From the NCBI GenBank assembly GCA_902826215.1, contig CADEDY010000008.1:62001-126000 (forward strand): a stretch of DNA of 64,000 nucleotides. The letters are read 5' to 3'. Source of the stretch: an uncultured Bacteroidota bacterium. GTDB taxonomy: Bacteria > Bacteroidota > Bacteroidia > Flavobacteriales_F > PHOS-HE28. Under the pieces are notes generated by a model, which worked only from the letters and a program-made list of their open reading frames with translations, did not search any database and had not been told where the DNA came from. Made by a program: the position numbers and the translations under genes. Below are positions 1 to 8,281 of the stretch, piece after piece; the first letter of the stretch is position 1; each line of letters opens with the position of its first letter.

Positions 1-2151
1 ATGCAGAGCGATGCCAACGGCACCGGCCGTCTGGGTCCTGTAGGTGGTGTGTTCACCGGTGAGATCACCATGCAGCGGTACATCCCTGCTGGTGCCACCA
101 ACTGGCGCCTCATGGGTAGCCCGGTCCTCGGTCAAACAGTGAACGAGTGGAAGGACGACTTCATCACCGCCGGTTTCCCTGGATCCAACTTCCCCAATTT
201 CGACAACCCGGTGGGCAGTGGGAACATTTGGCCTAGCGTGCGTTGGTATGATGAGTCCTTGGCCTATGCCGACATCGATACCGGTTGGGTAGGGGTTTCG
301 AGCGTTTCGCAATCCCTTGCACTTGGCCAAGGCTTTGCAGCTTGGTGCGGCACCGGCCTCACTACCACCACCGCCTTTACGGTGGACATGATCGGGAATC
401 CCAACATCGCCAGCACCTCGATCGATGTGCCACTGAGCTACACCAACAACAGCGCACCGACGATCGACGGTTGGAACGCAGTGAGCAATCTGCTTCCGAG
501 CCCGATCCTCTTCAGCAACATCGACCGCACCAACGTGGAAGACTACATCTGGTACTACAACCCGGTCAATGGCAACACGGCGGTGTACGACATCAGCCTC
601 GACAACGGCACCAACGGTGCAACCGATACCATCCAGAGTAGCCAAGCCTTCTTGGTGAAAGCCAATGCAGTCAGTGCCCAACTCTCGTTCAACGAGTCGG
701 ATAAAGTGGCCCAGCGTGCGGGCGGCTTCTTCGGTGGCGATCAAGTGAGCTCCTTCACCGGCCTGCGCCTGAAGGTGACCAGTGCTGTGAATACGTACAA
801 CGATGAGACCGTGGTGATCTTCAACGCGGGAACCGCCGAACTCGACGGGGACGACGTACCGAAGATGACCTTCGCCCACCCGGATGCACCGCAGATCGCG
901 ACCATGGCACCCACCGGTGAGATGATCGCCATCAGTGCCTTCGGGGAGTACAACACGGACATCACCATCCCGGTGATGGTGGACGTGGCCGTGAGCGGAA
1001 CGTACACCGTGACCGCCAGCAACATGGAGAACCTGGGTCTTACCTGCCTGGTGCTGGAAGATCTCCAGACCGGTACCATGACATCCTTGGTGGAAGGCGC
1101 TTCCTACAGCTTCGCCATCGACGCGGCTGATGCGAACGACGAGGCCCGCCTGTTGCTGCACGCCAGCGCACCGGTGCCGTTCTACGCGGATGCAGCGCGT
1201 TGCTTCGGCAGCGATGGCGCGGGTTCCATCGTCCACGTCGGCGATGCGCCCATGGAGATCATCTGGTTGAACGCTACCAACAACGTGATCCTGCAACAGA
1301 CCATCGCTGAAGGTGTGGCCATCAACGACCAATTGCCTGCTGGTGAATACACCGTGCGGGTGAGCAGCGCTGCCGGTTGTGGTGCCTTGGAGCAAACCTT
1401 CCGCATCGAACAGCCTGCGGCCATGGAAGCCACCGCGGACCTCGTGGATGCGACCTGCCCGGACATGGAGGATGGCCTCGTGGACATTCAGGTGCTCGGC
1501 GGCACGGCCCCATACACCTACGCGTGGAGCAACGGTAGCACCGAGGAGGACCTCGTTGCCCTGCCAGGTACGTACGGTCTGTCTGTGACCGACGCCAACG
1601 ACTGCGCCTTCGAGGCCGGATCCTTCGTGATCGGTGCGGGTGAAGCACCTGTAGCCAGCGCAACCGTGGAAAGCACCACTGTGCTGGTGAATGCTCCGGT
1701 GTTCTTCGACAACACGAGCGGTGAGATGGATTCGTACTTCTGGGAGTTCGGCGACGGCATGACCAGCGTTGAAGCAACACCGACCTACAGCTGGGCCGAA
1801 GCAGGTACCTACACCGTGACGCTTACGGTGAGCAATGGCATCTGCTCAGGCACATGGACCACGGACATGAGCGTGGAACTGTCCACGAGCATGGCGAGCG
1901 CTGCCGCTACGGCCGGTTTGAACGCCTACTACGCCAATGATAAGTTCATCGTCGCCCACGGCTTCGACAACGGCCTCAAGGTGGTGATCGACGTGTTCGA
2001 TGCGACCGGTCGCTTGCACACCACCCGCGTCGCTGCCGGTTCACCTGCACGCGTGAGTATCCCTGCTGAAGGACTGAACAACGGCATCTGGTTCCTGCGC
2101 ATCACCAACGGCAACGACCAACGCACCATCCGTGTGCCACTGGTACGCTGA
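1..2151 (+). CDS. T9SS-secreted SprB/PKD-repeat surface protein, 3' part only
   Basis: The reading frame is open at the left edge, and the first residues resemble the middle of a T9SS adhesin rather than a signal peptide, so the true start lies outside the window. Visible parts: a beta-rich region (about 1-470); a SprB-like repeat (about 484-535, with GGTAPYTYAWSNG and GTYGLSVTDANDC); a PKD domain (about 555-612, with FWEFGDG and AGTYTVTLTVSN); and a T9SS type A sorting domain (about 640-716) with a DVFDATGRL strand and a WFLRITNG strand near the end. Proteins of this build are exported through the Sec system and then the type IX system, and sit on or leave the cell surface. Substrate or ligand is unknown. 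A strong terminator follows directly. Confidence 0.85.
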   Translation: MQSDANGTGRLGPVGGVFTGEITMQRYIPAGATNWRLMGSPVLGQTVNEWKDDFITAGFPGSNFPNFDNPVGSGNIWPSVRWYDESLAYADIDTGWVGVSSVSQSLALGQGFAAWCGTGLTTTTAFTVDMIGNPNIASTSIDVPLSYTNNSAPTIDGWNAVSNLLPSPILFSNIDRTNVEDYIWYYNPVNGNTAVYDISLDNGTNGATDTIQSSQAFLVKANAVSAQLSFNESDKVAQRAGGFFGGDQVSSFTGLRLKVTSAVNTYNDETVVIFNAGTAELDGDDVPKMTFAHPDAPQIATMAPTGEMIAISAFGEYNTDITIPVMVDVAVSGTYTVTASNMENLGLTCLVLEDLQTGTMTSLVEGASYSFAIDAADANDEARLLLHASAPVPFYADAARCFGSDGAGSIVHVGDAPMEIIWLNATNNVILQQTIAEGVAINDQLPAGEYTVRVSSAAGCGALEQTFRIEQPAAMEATADLVDATCPDMEDGLVDIQVLGGTAPYTYAWSNGSTEEDLVALPGTYGLSVTDANDCAFEAGSFVIGAGEAPVASATVESTTVLVNAPVFFDNTSGEMDSYFWEFGDGMTSVEATPTYSWAEAGTYTVTLTVSNGICSGTWTTDMSVELSTSMASAAATAGLNAYYANDKFIVAHGFDNGLKVVIDVFDATGRLHTTRVAAGSPARVSIPAEGLNNGIWFLRITNGNDQRTIRVPLVR

Positions 2152-2166
2152 ACTCTTTGATCTTTT

Positions 2167-2204
2167 CGAACGCCCCGCCCCGAAAGGCGGGGCGTTCGCT
2201 TTTG
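2167..2204 (+). terminator. Intrinsic terminator after the T9SS adhesin gene
   Basis: A perfect 13-bp GC-rich stem (2167-2179 with 2186-2198) closes a 6-nt loop and is followed by CTTTT. It lies 16 nt after the stop codon. Confidence 0.85.
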
Positions 2205-2258
2205 GGCTACACGTTCCGTCACTGGTTCCTGAGGTGCGGTCGGTTCGGTCGAGGGCGC

Positions 2259-2266
2259 TACCTTAG
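2259..2266 (+). promoter_or_regulatory. Probable -7 box for the lipoprotein gene
   Basis: TACCTTAG lies 17 nt before the ATG at 2284 and resembles the Bacteroidota -7 consensus TAnnTTTG. I see no convincing -33 TTTG at the usual 19-bp spacing. Confidence 0.4.
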
Positions 2267-2283
2267 CCCACTACTCGACGTCC

Positions 2284-2970
2284 ATGCGCCTCCAACTCCG
2301 TCCACGGTTCATCGCCGCCATTGCCCTACTTGCTGTTTTCACGGGCTGTATCACCATCGAAGAGAATTACACCTTCAAGAAGGATGGTAGTGGCACCATG
2401 GAATACGTGGTGGACATGAGCGAAATGGGCGAGATGATGAAGGCGCTGGAAGGTCTCGACAAGACCAAGAACAAGGATGCCGGCGACATGGGCACCATGG
2501 ACCTGAAGGATGAAGTGGCCGCGTTGAAGCAGGTGCCCGGCATCAAGAAGGTGAAGGTGACCGACAAGGAGAAGTACGTGCAACGGCTGCAATTCTGCTT
2601 TGCGGATGTGACCGCGTTGAACGCCGCCTTGAACGTGTTGATGAAGGACAGCACCGGTGTGAACCACGACTTCTTCGCCTGGGAAGGGAACACCTTGGTG
2701 CGCACGAACAATGGGCACGCGCGCGGCATCGGCGCCGACATGGGCAAAGAGGACGACCCTTCCGACACCACGGACATGACGCAGTTCCTCAGCACCATGA
2801 AGTACAAGATGAGCTTCGCTTTTGCCAACCCCATCGCCAACACCGGGGCGGCAGAGACGATGCTGAAGGAAAGCCCGGACCCCAAGAAGGTGAAGTTGGA
2901 CACCGACTTCTCCGCCATCGCCAACGATCCCAAGGCGTTGGATCTCCGCATCGAACTGACAAAGCCCTGA
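2284..2970 (+). CDS. Hypothetical lipoprotein
   Basis: 228 residues. The N-terminus is a lipoprotein signal peptide: basic MRLQLRPR, a hydrophobic stretch, and the lipobox VFTGC, which puts the lipidated Cys at about residue 22. The mature part is charged and acidic, with many Met and Lys residues (for example a Met-rich EMGEMMK stretch near 45) and a LKQVPGIKKVKV segment around 85. I recognise no domain. It is probably anchored in a cell-envelope membrane facing the periplasm or surface. The HD-domain gene starts 9 nt after its stop, so the two are probably cotranscribed. Confidence 0.75.
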   Translation: MRLQLRPRFIAAIALLAVFTGCITIEENYTFKKDGSGTMEYVVDMSEMGEMMKALEGLDKTKNKDAGDMGTMDLKDEVAALKQVPGIKKVKVTDKEKYVQRLQFCFADVTALNAALNVLMKDSTGVNHDFFAWEGNTLVRTNNGHARGIGADMGKEDDPSDTTDMTQFLSTMKYKMSFAFANPIANTGAAETMLKESPDPKKVKLDTDFSAIANDPKALDLRIELTKP

Positions 2971-2979
2971 CGGCAGACC

Positions 2980-3468
2980 ATGGAACACTTGCTGGAAACC
3001 GCCATCCGGCTTGCCGCGAAGGTGCACCGTGGACAGACCGATCGTTTCGGCAACCCGTACATCCTGCACGTGATGCGCGTGATGATGCGCGGCCACGACC
3101 TCGACGAACAGATGCTAGGCGCCTTGCACGACGTGCTCGAGCGATCAACCTTGACCGAAGCAGAGATCCTCAAGAAAGGATTCTCTCCCCGTGTGGTGAA
3201 AGCCTTGAAGCACATCACCCGTGTTCCTGAGGAGACCTACGAGCAGTACATCGATCGGGTGGTGCAGGACAACCTCGCCATCCGCGTGAAGATCAATGAC
3301 CTGGCGGACAAGATGGACCTGTTGCACGTGCAACAACTGGATCCCGCCGACCTGAAGCGTTACAACAAACAACTGACGGCCTACCACCGGATGAAGAAGC
3401 TGGTGGAGGAAGCCAAAGCCAACATGACACTTGCCGTTGCACCGCGTAAGGTGAAGGCCACCGAGTAG
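2980..3468 (+). CDS. Small HD-domain phosphohydrolase, MESH1/SpoT-hydrolase-like
   Basis: 162 residues, about the size of a single-domain (p)ppGpp hydrolase. Family landmarks: KVHRG with the first metal His (about 16), GNPYILHVMRV, the LHDV His-Asp pair (about 50) and the late metal Asp in NDLADK (about 109). These are the four metal ligands expected for the RelA/SpoT HD fold. The usual catalytic Glu-Asp after HDVV is here Glu-Arg (HDVLERS), and the Asn of the LADKLYNL motif is replaced. The protein may therefore act on another nucleotide or be a weak enzyme. There is no synthetase or regulatory domain. It is probably an operon with the upstream lipoprotein. Confidence 0.75.
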   Translation: MEHLLETAIRLAAKVHRGQTDRFGNPYILHVMRVMMRGHDLDEQMLGALHDVLERSTLTEAEILKKGFSPRVVKALKHITRVPEETYEQYIDRVVQDNLAIRVKINDLADKMDLLHVQQLDPADLKRYNKQLTAYHRMKKLVEEAKANMTLAVAPRKVKATE

Positions 3469-3540
3469 TTCCTCTTTTCCCTTTGACCGTTCGCGATCAC
3501 CAAGCCCAATTGAATTCGACACCCATTCCTGATACCAACC

Positions 3541-5577
3541 ATGCGCAGATCCCTTTTCCCCATCTTGACCTTACCCTTGCTGATGGCCTGTGGCGGACAC
3601 GATGACACCACCGGCACGGACATGCCGGATTCCACCGCAACCACCGAATTCCAATGGGAGGCCGAGCAGTTCGGCGACATCCGCGTGCTGCGCTACCAGG
3701 TCCCCGGTTGGGACCAACTCAGCCTGCAACAGAAGCAGCTCAGCTACTACCTGAACATGGCCGGTCTGGCCGGTCGCGATATCATGTGGGATCAGAACTA
3801 CCGCCACAACCTCGTGATCCGTCGAGCCTTGGAGAAGATCATCAAGGAATACAAAGGCACACGCAGCGGCGTGGATTGGGATGAGTTCATGCTCTATGCG
3901 AAGTCCGTGTTCTTCAGCAACGGCATCCACCATCACTACAGCAACGACAAGCACACGCCCACGTTCAGCCAAGGCTATTTCGAAGGCCTGCTGAAGGAGA
4001 GTGGCGCAACGCTCTCGCCGGAGGTGCTCACCGCCATGTTCGATCCTTCCGTGGATGCCAAGAAAGTGAGCTTGGATGCGGACAAGGATGTGGTACTGGC
4101 CAGTGCGGTCAACTTCTACAGCGATGACATCAACGAGAAGGAGGTGGAGGCATTCTATGCCAGAATGGAGAAGAAGGACGATCCCCGCCCATTGAGCTAC
4201 GGCATCAACAGCAAGCTCGTTCGCGGCGCGGATGGTCAGTTGATGGAGCAGGTCTACAAAGTGGGAGGGATGTATGGAGCCGCTTTGGAAGAAAGTGTGA
4301 AGTGGTTGGAGAAAGCCGTGGGCGTTGCCGAGAACCCGCAACAGAAAGCGGCGCTCGAACTGCTCATTCAGTACTACCGCACCGGCGACCTGAAGACCTG
4401 GGACGATTTCAACGTGGCGTGGGTGAAGGACACCACCAACACCGTTGATTACATCCTTGGTTTCGTGGAGGTGTACAACGATCCACTCGGCAAGCGCGGC
4501 AGCTACGAGGCCTGCGTCGAGGTGAACGATCCGATCGCGTCGAAGAACATGCACGTGATCATGGAGAACGCGCAATGGTTCGAGGACAACTCGCCCCTGC
4601 TTCCGCAACACAAGAAGGAAAAGGTCGTGGGTATCACCTACCGCTTCATCAATACGGCTGGTGAGGCTGGAGATGCCGCACCGAGCACGCCCATCGGTGT
4701 CAATCTGCCCAACGCCGATTGGATCCGCAAGGACCACGGTAGCAAGAGCGTGAGCTTGGGCAACATCAGCGATGCATACGACAAGAGCAGTGGCACCAGC
4801 ACCCTGGAGCTCTTCTGCCATGATCAGGAGGAGATCGACCGCGCGAAAGCCCATGCATCCTTGGCCGGTATCCTGCACACCGCCTTGCACGAGGTGGTGG
4901 GACACGCGAGCGGCAAGATCGAACCCGGTATCGCTGGACCTGATGTCACCTTGAAGAGCTATGCCAGCACCTTGGAAGAAGGCCGCGCTGATCTCGTAGC
5001 ACTGTACTATGTGCTCGATCCGAAACTGGTTGAACTGGGCGTGATGCCGAACCTCGAGGTGGGCAAGTCCGAGTACGATGGCTACATCCGCAATGGCCTG
5101 CTCGTGCAATTGCGTCGCTTGAAGGAGGGTAAGAACATCGAAGAAGCCCACATGCGCAATCGCCAATGGGTGAGCGCTTGGGCGTACGAGAAGGGCAAGG
5201 CCGACAGCGTGATCGTGAAGGTGGTGCGGGACGGGAACACCTACTACGACATCCGCGATTACGAAAAGCTGCGCGTCCTTTTCGGCGACCTGCTCCGCGA
5301 GGTGCAACGGATCAAGAGCCAAGGCGATTACGAGGCCGGCAAAGCCTTGGTGGAGAACTATGGCGTCAAGGTCGATCCTGCGATCCACCGCGAAGTGCTC
5401 AAGCGCGCAGAAGCGATCAAGACCGCACCGTACGCCGGCTTCATACAACCCGAAATGGTGCCGGTGATGGATGCCGATGGCAAGATCACGGACGTGAAGT
5501 TGGAGTACCCCATGGATTTCGTGAAGCAGATGCTCATGTATGGAGAGAAGCACAGCTTCCTACCGGATGTGAATTGA
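3541..5577 (+). CDS. Dipeptidyl peptidase III-like M49 metallopeptidase, lipoprotein
   Basis: 678 residues. M49 enzymes are zinc exopeptidases that remove dipeptides from the N-terminus of short peptides. The family zinc motif HExxGH is present as HEVVGH (residues 450-455), and the second motif EExRA(D/E) as EEGRAD (479-484); these supply the two His and one Glu zinc ligands plus the catalytic Glu451. The N-terminus MRRSLFPILTLPLLMAC is a lipoprotein signal with lipobox LMAC (Cys at about 17), followed by a Gly/Asp/Thr-rich linker, so the enzyme is membrane-anchored outside the cytoplasm. Many characterised DPP III enzymes are cytosolic. Length fits the family. A strong terminator follows. 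Confidence 0.92.
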   Translation: MRRSLFPILTLPLLMACGGHDDTTGTDMPDSTATTEFQWEAEQFGDIRVLRYQVPGWDQLSLQQKQLSYYLNMAGLAGRDIMWDQNYRHNLVIRRALEKIIKEYKGTRSGVDWDEFMLYAKSVFFSNGIHHHYSNDKHTPTFSQGYFEGLLKESGATLSPEVLTAMFDPSVDAKKVSLDADKDVVLASAVNFYSDDINEKEVEAFYARMEKKDDPRPLSYGINSKLVRGADGQLMEQVYKVGGMYGAALEESVKWLEKAVGVAENPQQKAALELLIQYYRTGDLKTWDDFNVAWVKDTTNTVDYILGFVEVYNDPLGKRGSYEACVEVNDPIASKNMHVIMENAQWFEDNSPLLPQHKKEKVVGITYRFINTAGEAGDAAPSTPIGVNLPNADWIRKDHGSKSVSLGNISDAYDKSSGTSTLELFCHDQEEIDRAKAHASLAGILHTALHEVVGHASGKIEPGIAGPDVTLKSYASTLEEGRADLVALYYVLDPKLVELGVMPNLEVGKSEYDGYIRNGLLVQLRRLKEGKNIEEAHMRNRQWVSAWAYEKGKADSVIVKVVRDGNTYYDIRDYEKLRVLFGDLLREVQRIKSQGDYEAGKALVENYGVKVDPAIHREVLKRAEAIKTAPYAGFIQPEMVPVMDADGKITDVKLEYPMDFVKQMLMYGEKHSFLPDVN

Positions 5578-5592
5578 TCCTAAGCTTGATCC

Positions 5593-5630
5593 AGAACAGG
5601 GCGGTCCGATCGACCGCCCTGTTCTTTTTC
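5593..5630 (+). terminator. Intrinsic terminator after the DPP III gene
   Basis: A 14-bp stem (5593-5606 with 5612-5625) and 5-nt loop, followed by a T-run (TTCTTTTTC). Confidence 0.9.
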
Positions 5631-5750
5631 AAGGCGGGTCCAATTGTCTCGTCAACTTTCTTCGCCCGTCAATACTGGGGAAAATGGAAAAGTTCGTTCC
5701 GCGTGGAACCTATTGCCCGAACCTGCCGTTGAACCCCTTGTCCAAGTAGT

Positions 5751-6293
5751 TCAGAGGTCAATCTGAAGAGTCACGTCGCCCTCGTCCCTTCCCGGGATGG
5801 GGGCTTCGTGCTTCAGGACCGTTCCATTGCAAAGAAGGTTCGCCGCCCACGTAGCGATCAGCATATCCGGCTTGGTATGCGGTTCGTAGCCGTGCGACCG
5901 GATATAACCTACAGCAGCAGCGTGCAGCTTGTTGGACCCGAATCGCTCGTCGCTGTTCAGGTCCATGTCGATCCGTTCCACGGGAATGTTCCCGGTCTCC
6001 CGCAGGAGGGTGGCTACCGTCAGGCTTCGTTCCACCTCGCCCCACAGTCTGGTCCAAAGATCCGTGACCTTGGGTGCCCGCTCGCGATGGTAGATCACTT
6101 GTGCTCCATTCTGGTGATAGCGAAGCACGATCGCCGTGGAATACACGGTGTGATGGGATCGATTGTGGCTGTCCGTTCCAACGAGGACTTCAACGTCCGG
6201 CGTGCGTTCCAGGACGGCACGAACTTGCGCCAACACGTCCACGGATCGACCGTCGTACATGCTCCGAAATCCGTTCAGGCCTGAGAGTGGCAT
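5751..6293 (-). CDS. Ribonuclease H-like YkuK/DUF458 family protein
   Basis: 180 residues from the ATG at 6293; a TTG three codons upstream would also fit. The core matches the YkuK/DUF458 family, which is predicted to have an RNase H fold: EVLVGTDSHN with an acidic residue on the first strand, STAIVLRYH on the next strand, then a helix with ERSLTVATLLRE, a second acidic strand RIDMDLNSDE and a late KPDMLIATWAAN. The conserved Asp/Glu residues suggest metal-dependent nuclease activity, but the family's substrate is not established. It stands alone, convergent with the DPP III gene. A partial -7-like TACCTTGT ends 7 nt before the ATG. Confidence 0.75.
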   Translation of the reverse strand: MPLSGLNGFRSMYDGRSVDVLAQVRAVLERTPDVEVLVGTDSHNRSHHTVYSTAIVLRYHQNGAQVIYHRERAPKVTDLWTRLWGEVERSLTVATLLRETGNIPVERIDMDLNSDERFGSNKLHAAAVGYIRSHGYEPHTKPDMLIATWAANLLCNGTVLKHEAPIPGRDEGDVTLQIDL

Positions 6294-6354
6294 CTTGCAC
6301 AAGGTAACGGCCTCGAGCGCGCTTTCTTTCGTGAACGATCACGAAGCGAACCAC

Positions 6355-6362
6355 TATATTTG
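6355..6362 (+). promoter_or_regulatory. -7 box of the tRNA-Leu promoter
   Basis: TATATTTG matches TAnnTTTG exactly and lies 28 nt before the mature tRNA 5' end. The same octamer precedes the tRNA-Met gene at 51187. Confidence 0.6.
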
Positions 6363-6390
6363 CGCCCCCTGCGAAGGAAATGCCCTCTTT

Positions 6391-6473
6391 ACCGAAGTGG
6401 CGGAATTGGTAGACGCGCACGTTTCAGGGGCGTGTGACCGTAAGGTTGTGCGGGTTCGAGTCCCGCCTTCGGT
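6391..6473 (+). tRNA. tRNA-Leu (anticodon CAG)
   Basis: Class II tRNA. The acceptor stem ACCGAAG (6391-6397) pairs with CTTCGGT (6467-6473). Conserved D-arm sequence GGCGGAATTGGTAGACGC, anticodon CAG at 6425-6427 inside loop TTCAGGG with stem CACGT/GCGTG, a long variable arm, and a T-arm with GGTTCGAGTCC. A is the discriminator at 6474; CCA is not encoded. Confidence 0.96.
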
Positions 6474-6482
6474 ACTTCTCGG

Positions 6483-6510
6483 AGCGGCCCATGAGGCCGC
6501 TTCTTTGTTC
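6483..6510 (+). terminator. Terminator after tRNA-Leu
   Basis: A 7-bp stem AGCGGCC/GGCCGCT (6483-6489 with 6495-6501) and 5-nt loop, followed by TCTTTGTT. Confidence 0.65.
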
Positions 6511-6569
6511 AAGGCACTTTGGTTCGTTGTCAAGCGACCAAGTGCAGGTATTTTTAGGAACGAACCGGA

Positions 6570-7142
6570 ATGTCGACCAAACGCTACCGTACGCTTCGGG
6601 TCTGGCACAACACGCTGCTGATGGTATGGGCGGCTCCTTTCGTTGTGCTTCCAGGCGTGATCGCAGGGGCCTACGGTGGTCATTTCGAATTGCTGCAGGT
6701 CCTTGCCGGCTTGGCGGTCGTTGGGCTGGTCGTCGCCAATGTGAGGGATCGGCGCCGGAAGTGCCACTATTCCTTGGATGACGAGCGGCTGATCCTGGAG
6801 CGCAACGGAAAAGAACGATCCATCGATCTCGGTGCCATATCCGATGCCAGCTTGATCGATCGCGCAGCCGGCCGCGAATACCTCCGGGAATGGTCCTCTG
6901 GACGTGATCGCGAAAGGAAGGCGGATCCGGCAGCCATTGAGGAGTACGCCAAGTACTGCACCGTCGATATCGGGATCACCAGCCTGACCTTGGGGCTTGG
7001 TAGAAGCATGATCGATCGGCTTCCGAATGCGAAGACCGACCTCGTCCTGATCCGATTAGGTGACGGTTCGGCCCTGTTGCTTTCCCCGGTTCATTCCCAA
7101 GACCTGGTTGAGCGGATCAGTAGGAAGAAGATGCAACGCTGA
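6570..7142 (+). CDS. Hypothetical membrane protein with two N-terminal TM segments
   Basis: 190 residues. A short basic start (MSTKRYRTLRVWHN) leads into two hydrophobic segments (about 14-33 and 40-58), then a positive DRRRK stop-transfer and a cytoplasmic region. The strand pattern there (CHYSLDDERLILERNGKERSI, later LVLIRLGDGSALLLSP) resembles a bacterial PH-like domain, but I am not certain of it. The AT-rich TATTTTTA at 6549 could be its -7 element. It converges on the M23 peptidase gene with only 9 bp between the stop codons. Confidence 0.6.
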   Translation: MSTKRYRTLRVWHNTLLMVWAAPFVVLPGVIAGAYGGHFELLQVLAGLAVVGLVVANVRDRRRKCHYSLDDERLILERNGKERSIDLGAISDASLIDRAAGREYLREWSSGRDRERKADPAAIEEYAKYCTVDIGITSLTLGLGRSMIDRLPNAKTDLVLIRLGDGSALLLSPVHSQDLVERISRKKMQR

Positions 7143-7151
7143 AACCAGCGT

Positions 7152-8054
7152 TCACCGATAGCGCAAACGCTGGCCGATCGACAAGGTGCTGCTCTCACGG
7201 ATCCCGTTGATGCGGCAAAGTTCCCGAACGTTCACGCCATAGCGCCGCGATAGCCCGTACAAGGTGTCGCCCGAGCGGATCACATGGTACTTCTTTCCGA
7301 CCGCAGGGGTCGTCGTTGCAGTTCGTGCAGCGATCGACGAAGTGAAGGTCGATCCGTACAGGTCGTAGTGCAGTGCTTTCAGCGAACCATGCTCGATGTC
7401 CACCACAGTAGCAGGGTCGATCGGCTGGTCCAAGAAGCGGACCTCGAAGTGGAGGTGACTGCCGTAGCTCCGACCCGTATTGCCACCCAAACCCAAGGTA
7501 TCGCCAGCATCGATCAGATCGCCAGGCTCCACGCTTCGCTTGCTCAAGTGGGCGTAAAGCGTTTCCAGACCATTGTAGTGGCGCACCACCACGACGTTCC
7601 CGAAGGTCTTGTTGTACTTGCTGATCCGCACCATTCCGGGGAAGGCGCTGAGCACAGGGTCGCCCGTCTCGAGGTCCAGATCAACCCCATAGTGCATCCG
7701 TCCCTTGCGCATGCCGAAAGGGGAGGTCAGCTTTCCATCGCACGGCATGGCGATATCGCACTCGTGCATTCCCAATTCGATCCGCAGGGTGTCGTGATGG
7801 AAGGGCTTGGAGGAGAGCCGGTCGAAAAGCACGTCCGTGTTCCAGTGGCAGTACATGTCGTACCCCGGAATGAAGGTGAGCGAATCGTTCACATCCCAAT
7901 TGGACGTGGTCTCGATAGCCTCTTCCGTCAACTCCTCATAGATGTCCAGACCTTCCGGGCCACCGATGTCCGGGCGATCCACTTGAGCAAGCCCCGGTTG
8001 GCTCCATGAAAGGGCCGCTACTATCAGGCTTGGGATCAGGTTCCGTGAATTCAT
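7152..8054 (-). CDS. Secreted M23 peptidase with C-terminal LysM domain
   Basis: 300 residues with a cleavable signal peptide (MNSRNLIPSLIVAALSWSQPGLAQ). The central lysostaphin-type M23 domain (about 110-215) has the zinc-ligand motifs HYGVDLD (HxxxD) and HLHFE (HxH), plus the typical GDTLGLGGNTG strand. The C-terminal 45 residues are a LysM peptidoglycan-binding module (YHVIRSGDTLYGLSRRYGV, then a LxxINGI turn and IGQRLRY). Such proteins are murein endopeptidases or non-catalytic activators acting in the periplasm during wall growth; here the zinc ligands are intact, so hydrolysis is expected. A near-perfect promoter sits directly upstream and predicts an almost leaderless mRNA. Confidence 0.92.
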   Translation of the reverse strand: MNSRNLIPSLIVAALSWSQPGLAQVDRPDIGGPEGLDIYEELTEEAIETTSNWDVNDSLTFIPGYDMYCHWNTDVLFDRLSSKPFHHDTLRIELGMHECDIAMPCDGKLTSPFGMRKGRMHYGVDLDLETGDPVLSAFPGMVRISKYNKTFGNVVVVRHYNGLETLYAHLSKRSVEPGDLIDAGDTLGLGGNTGRSYGSHLHFEVRFLDQPIDPATVVDIEHGSLKALHYDLYGSTFTSSIAARTATTTPAVGKKYHVIRSGDTLYGLSRRYGVNVRELCRINGIRESSTLSIGQRLRYR

Positions 8055-8061
8055 CGGATCG

Positions 8062-8092
8062 CAAAACTATCCGACTCTTCCAGCGGGCCAAA
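8062..8092 (-). promoter_or_regulatory. Consensus Bacteroidota promoter of the M23 peptidase gene
   Basis: On the minus strand TTTG (8092-8089) is followed by exactly 19 nt and then TAGTTTTG (8069-8062), a full match to TTTG-N19-TAnnTTTG. Only 7 nt separate the -7 box from the ATG at 8054, so transcription should start at or next to the start codon. Confidence 0.85.
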
Positions 8093-8281
8093 TCACCCGG
8101 ACCTTGATCTTTCAACACCCGAGCCGGAATTCGCTTCGTCTTGGTTATTCAGTTGATCATGGGTGGATTTATGGTCTTCGTAGTCGAAGTTAAAGTCTGT
8201 TAACCATCTGGAAAGCCGGTCCGTGAACCGACCTTTGTGGGGTTGGAAGCAATTGCCGAACGGTCATCTCGAACCATTCGC

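Noticed and set aside
3571-5553. 660-residue open frame on the minus strand opposite the DPP III gene
   Set aside because: It mirrors the GC-rich codons of a clear M49 protein and has no family motif, signal peptide or promoter.
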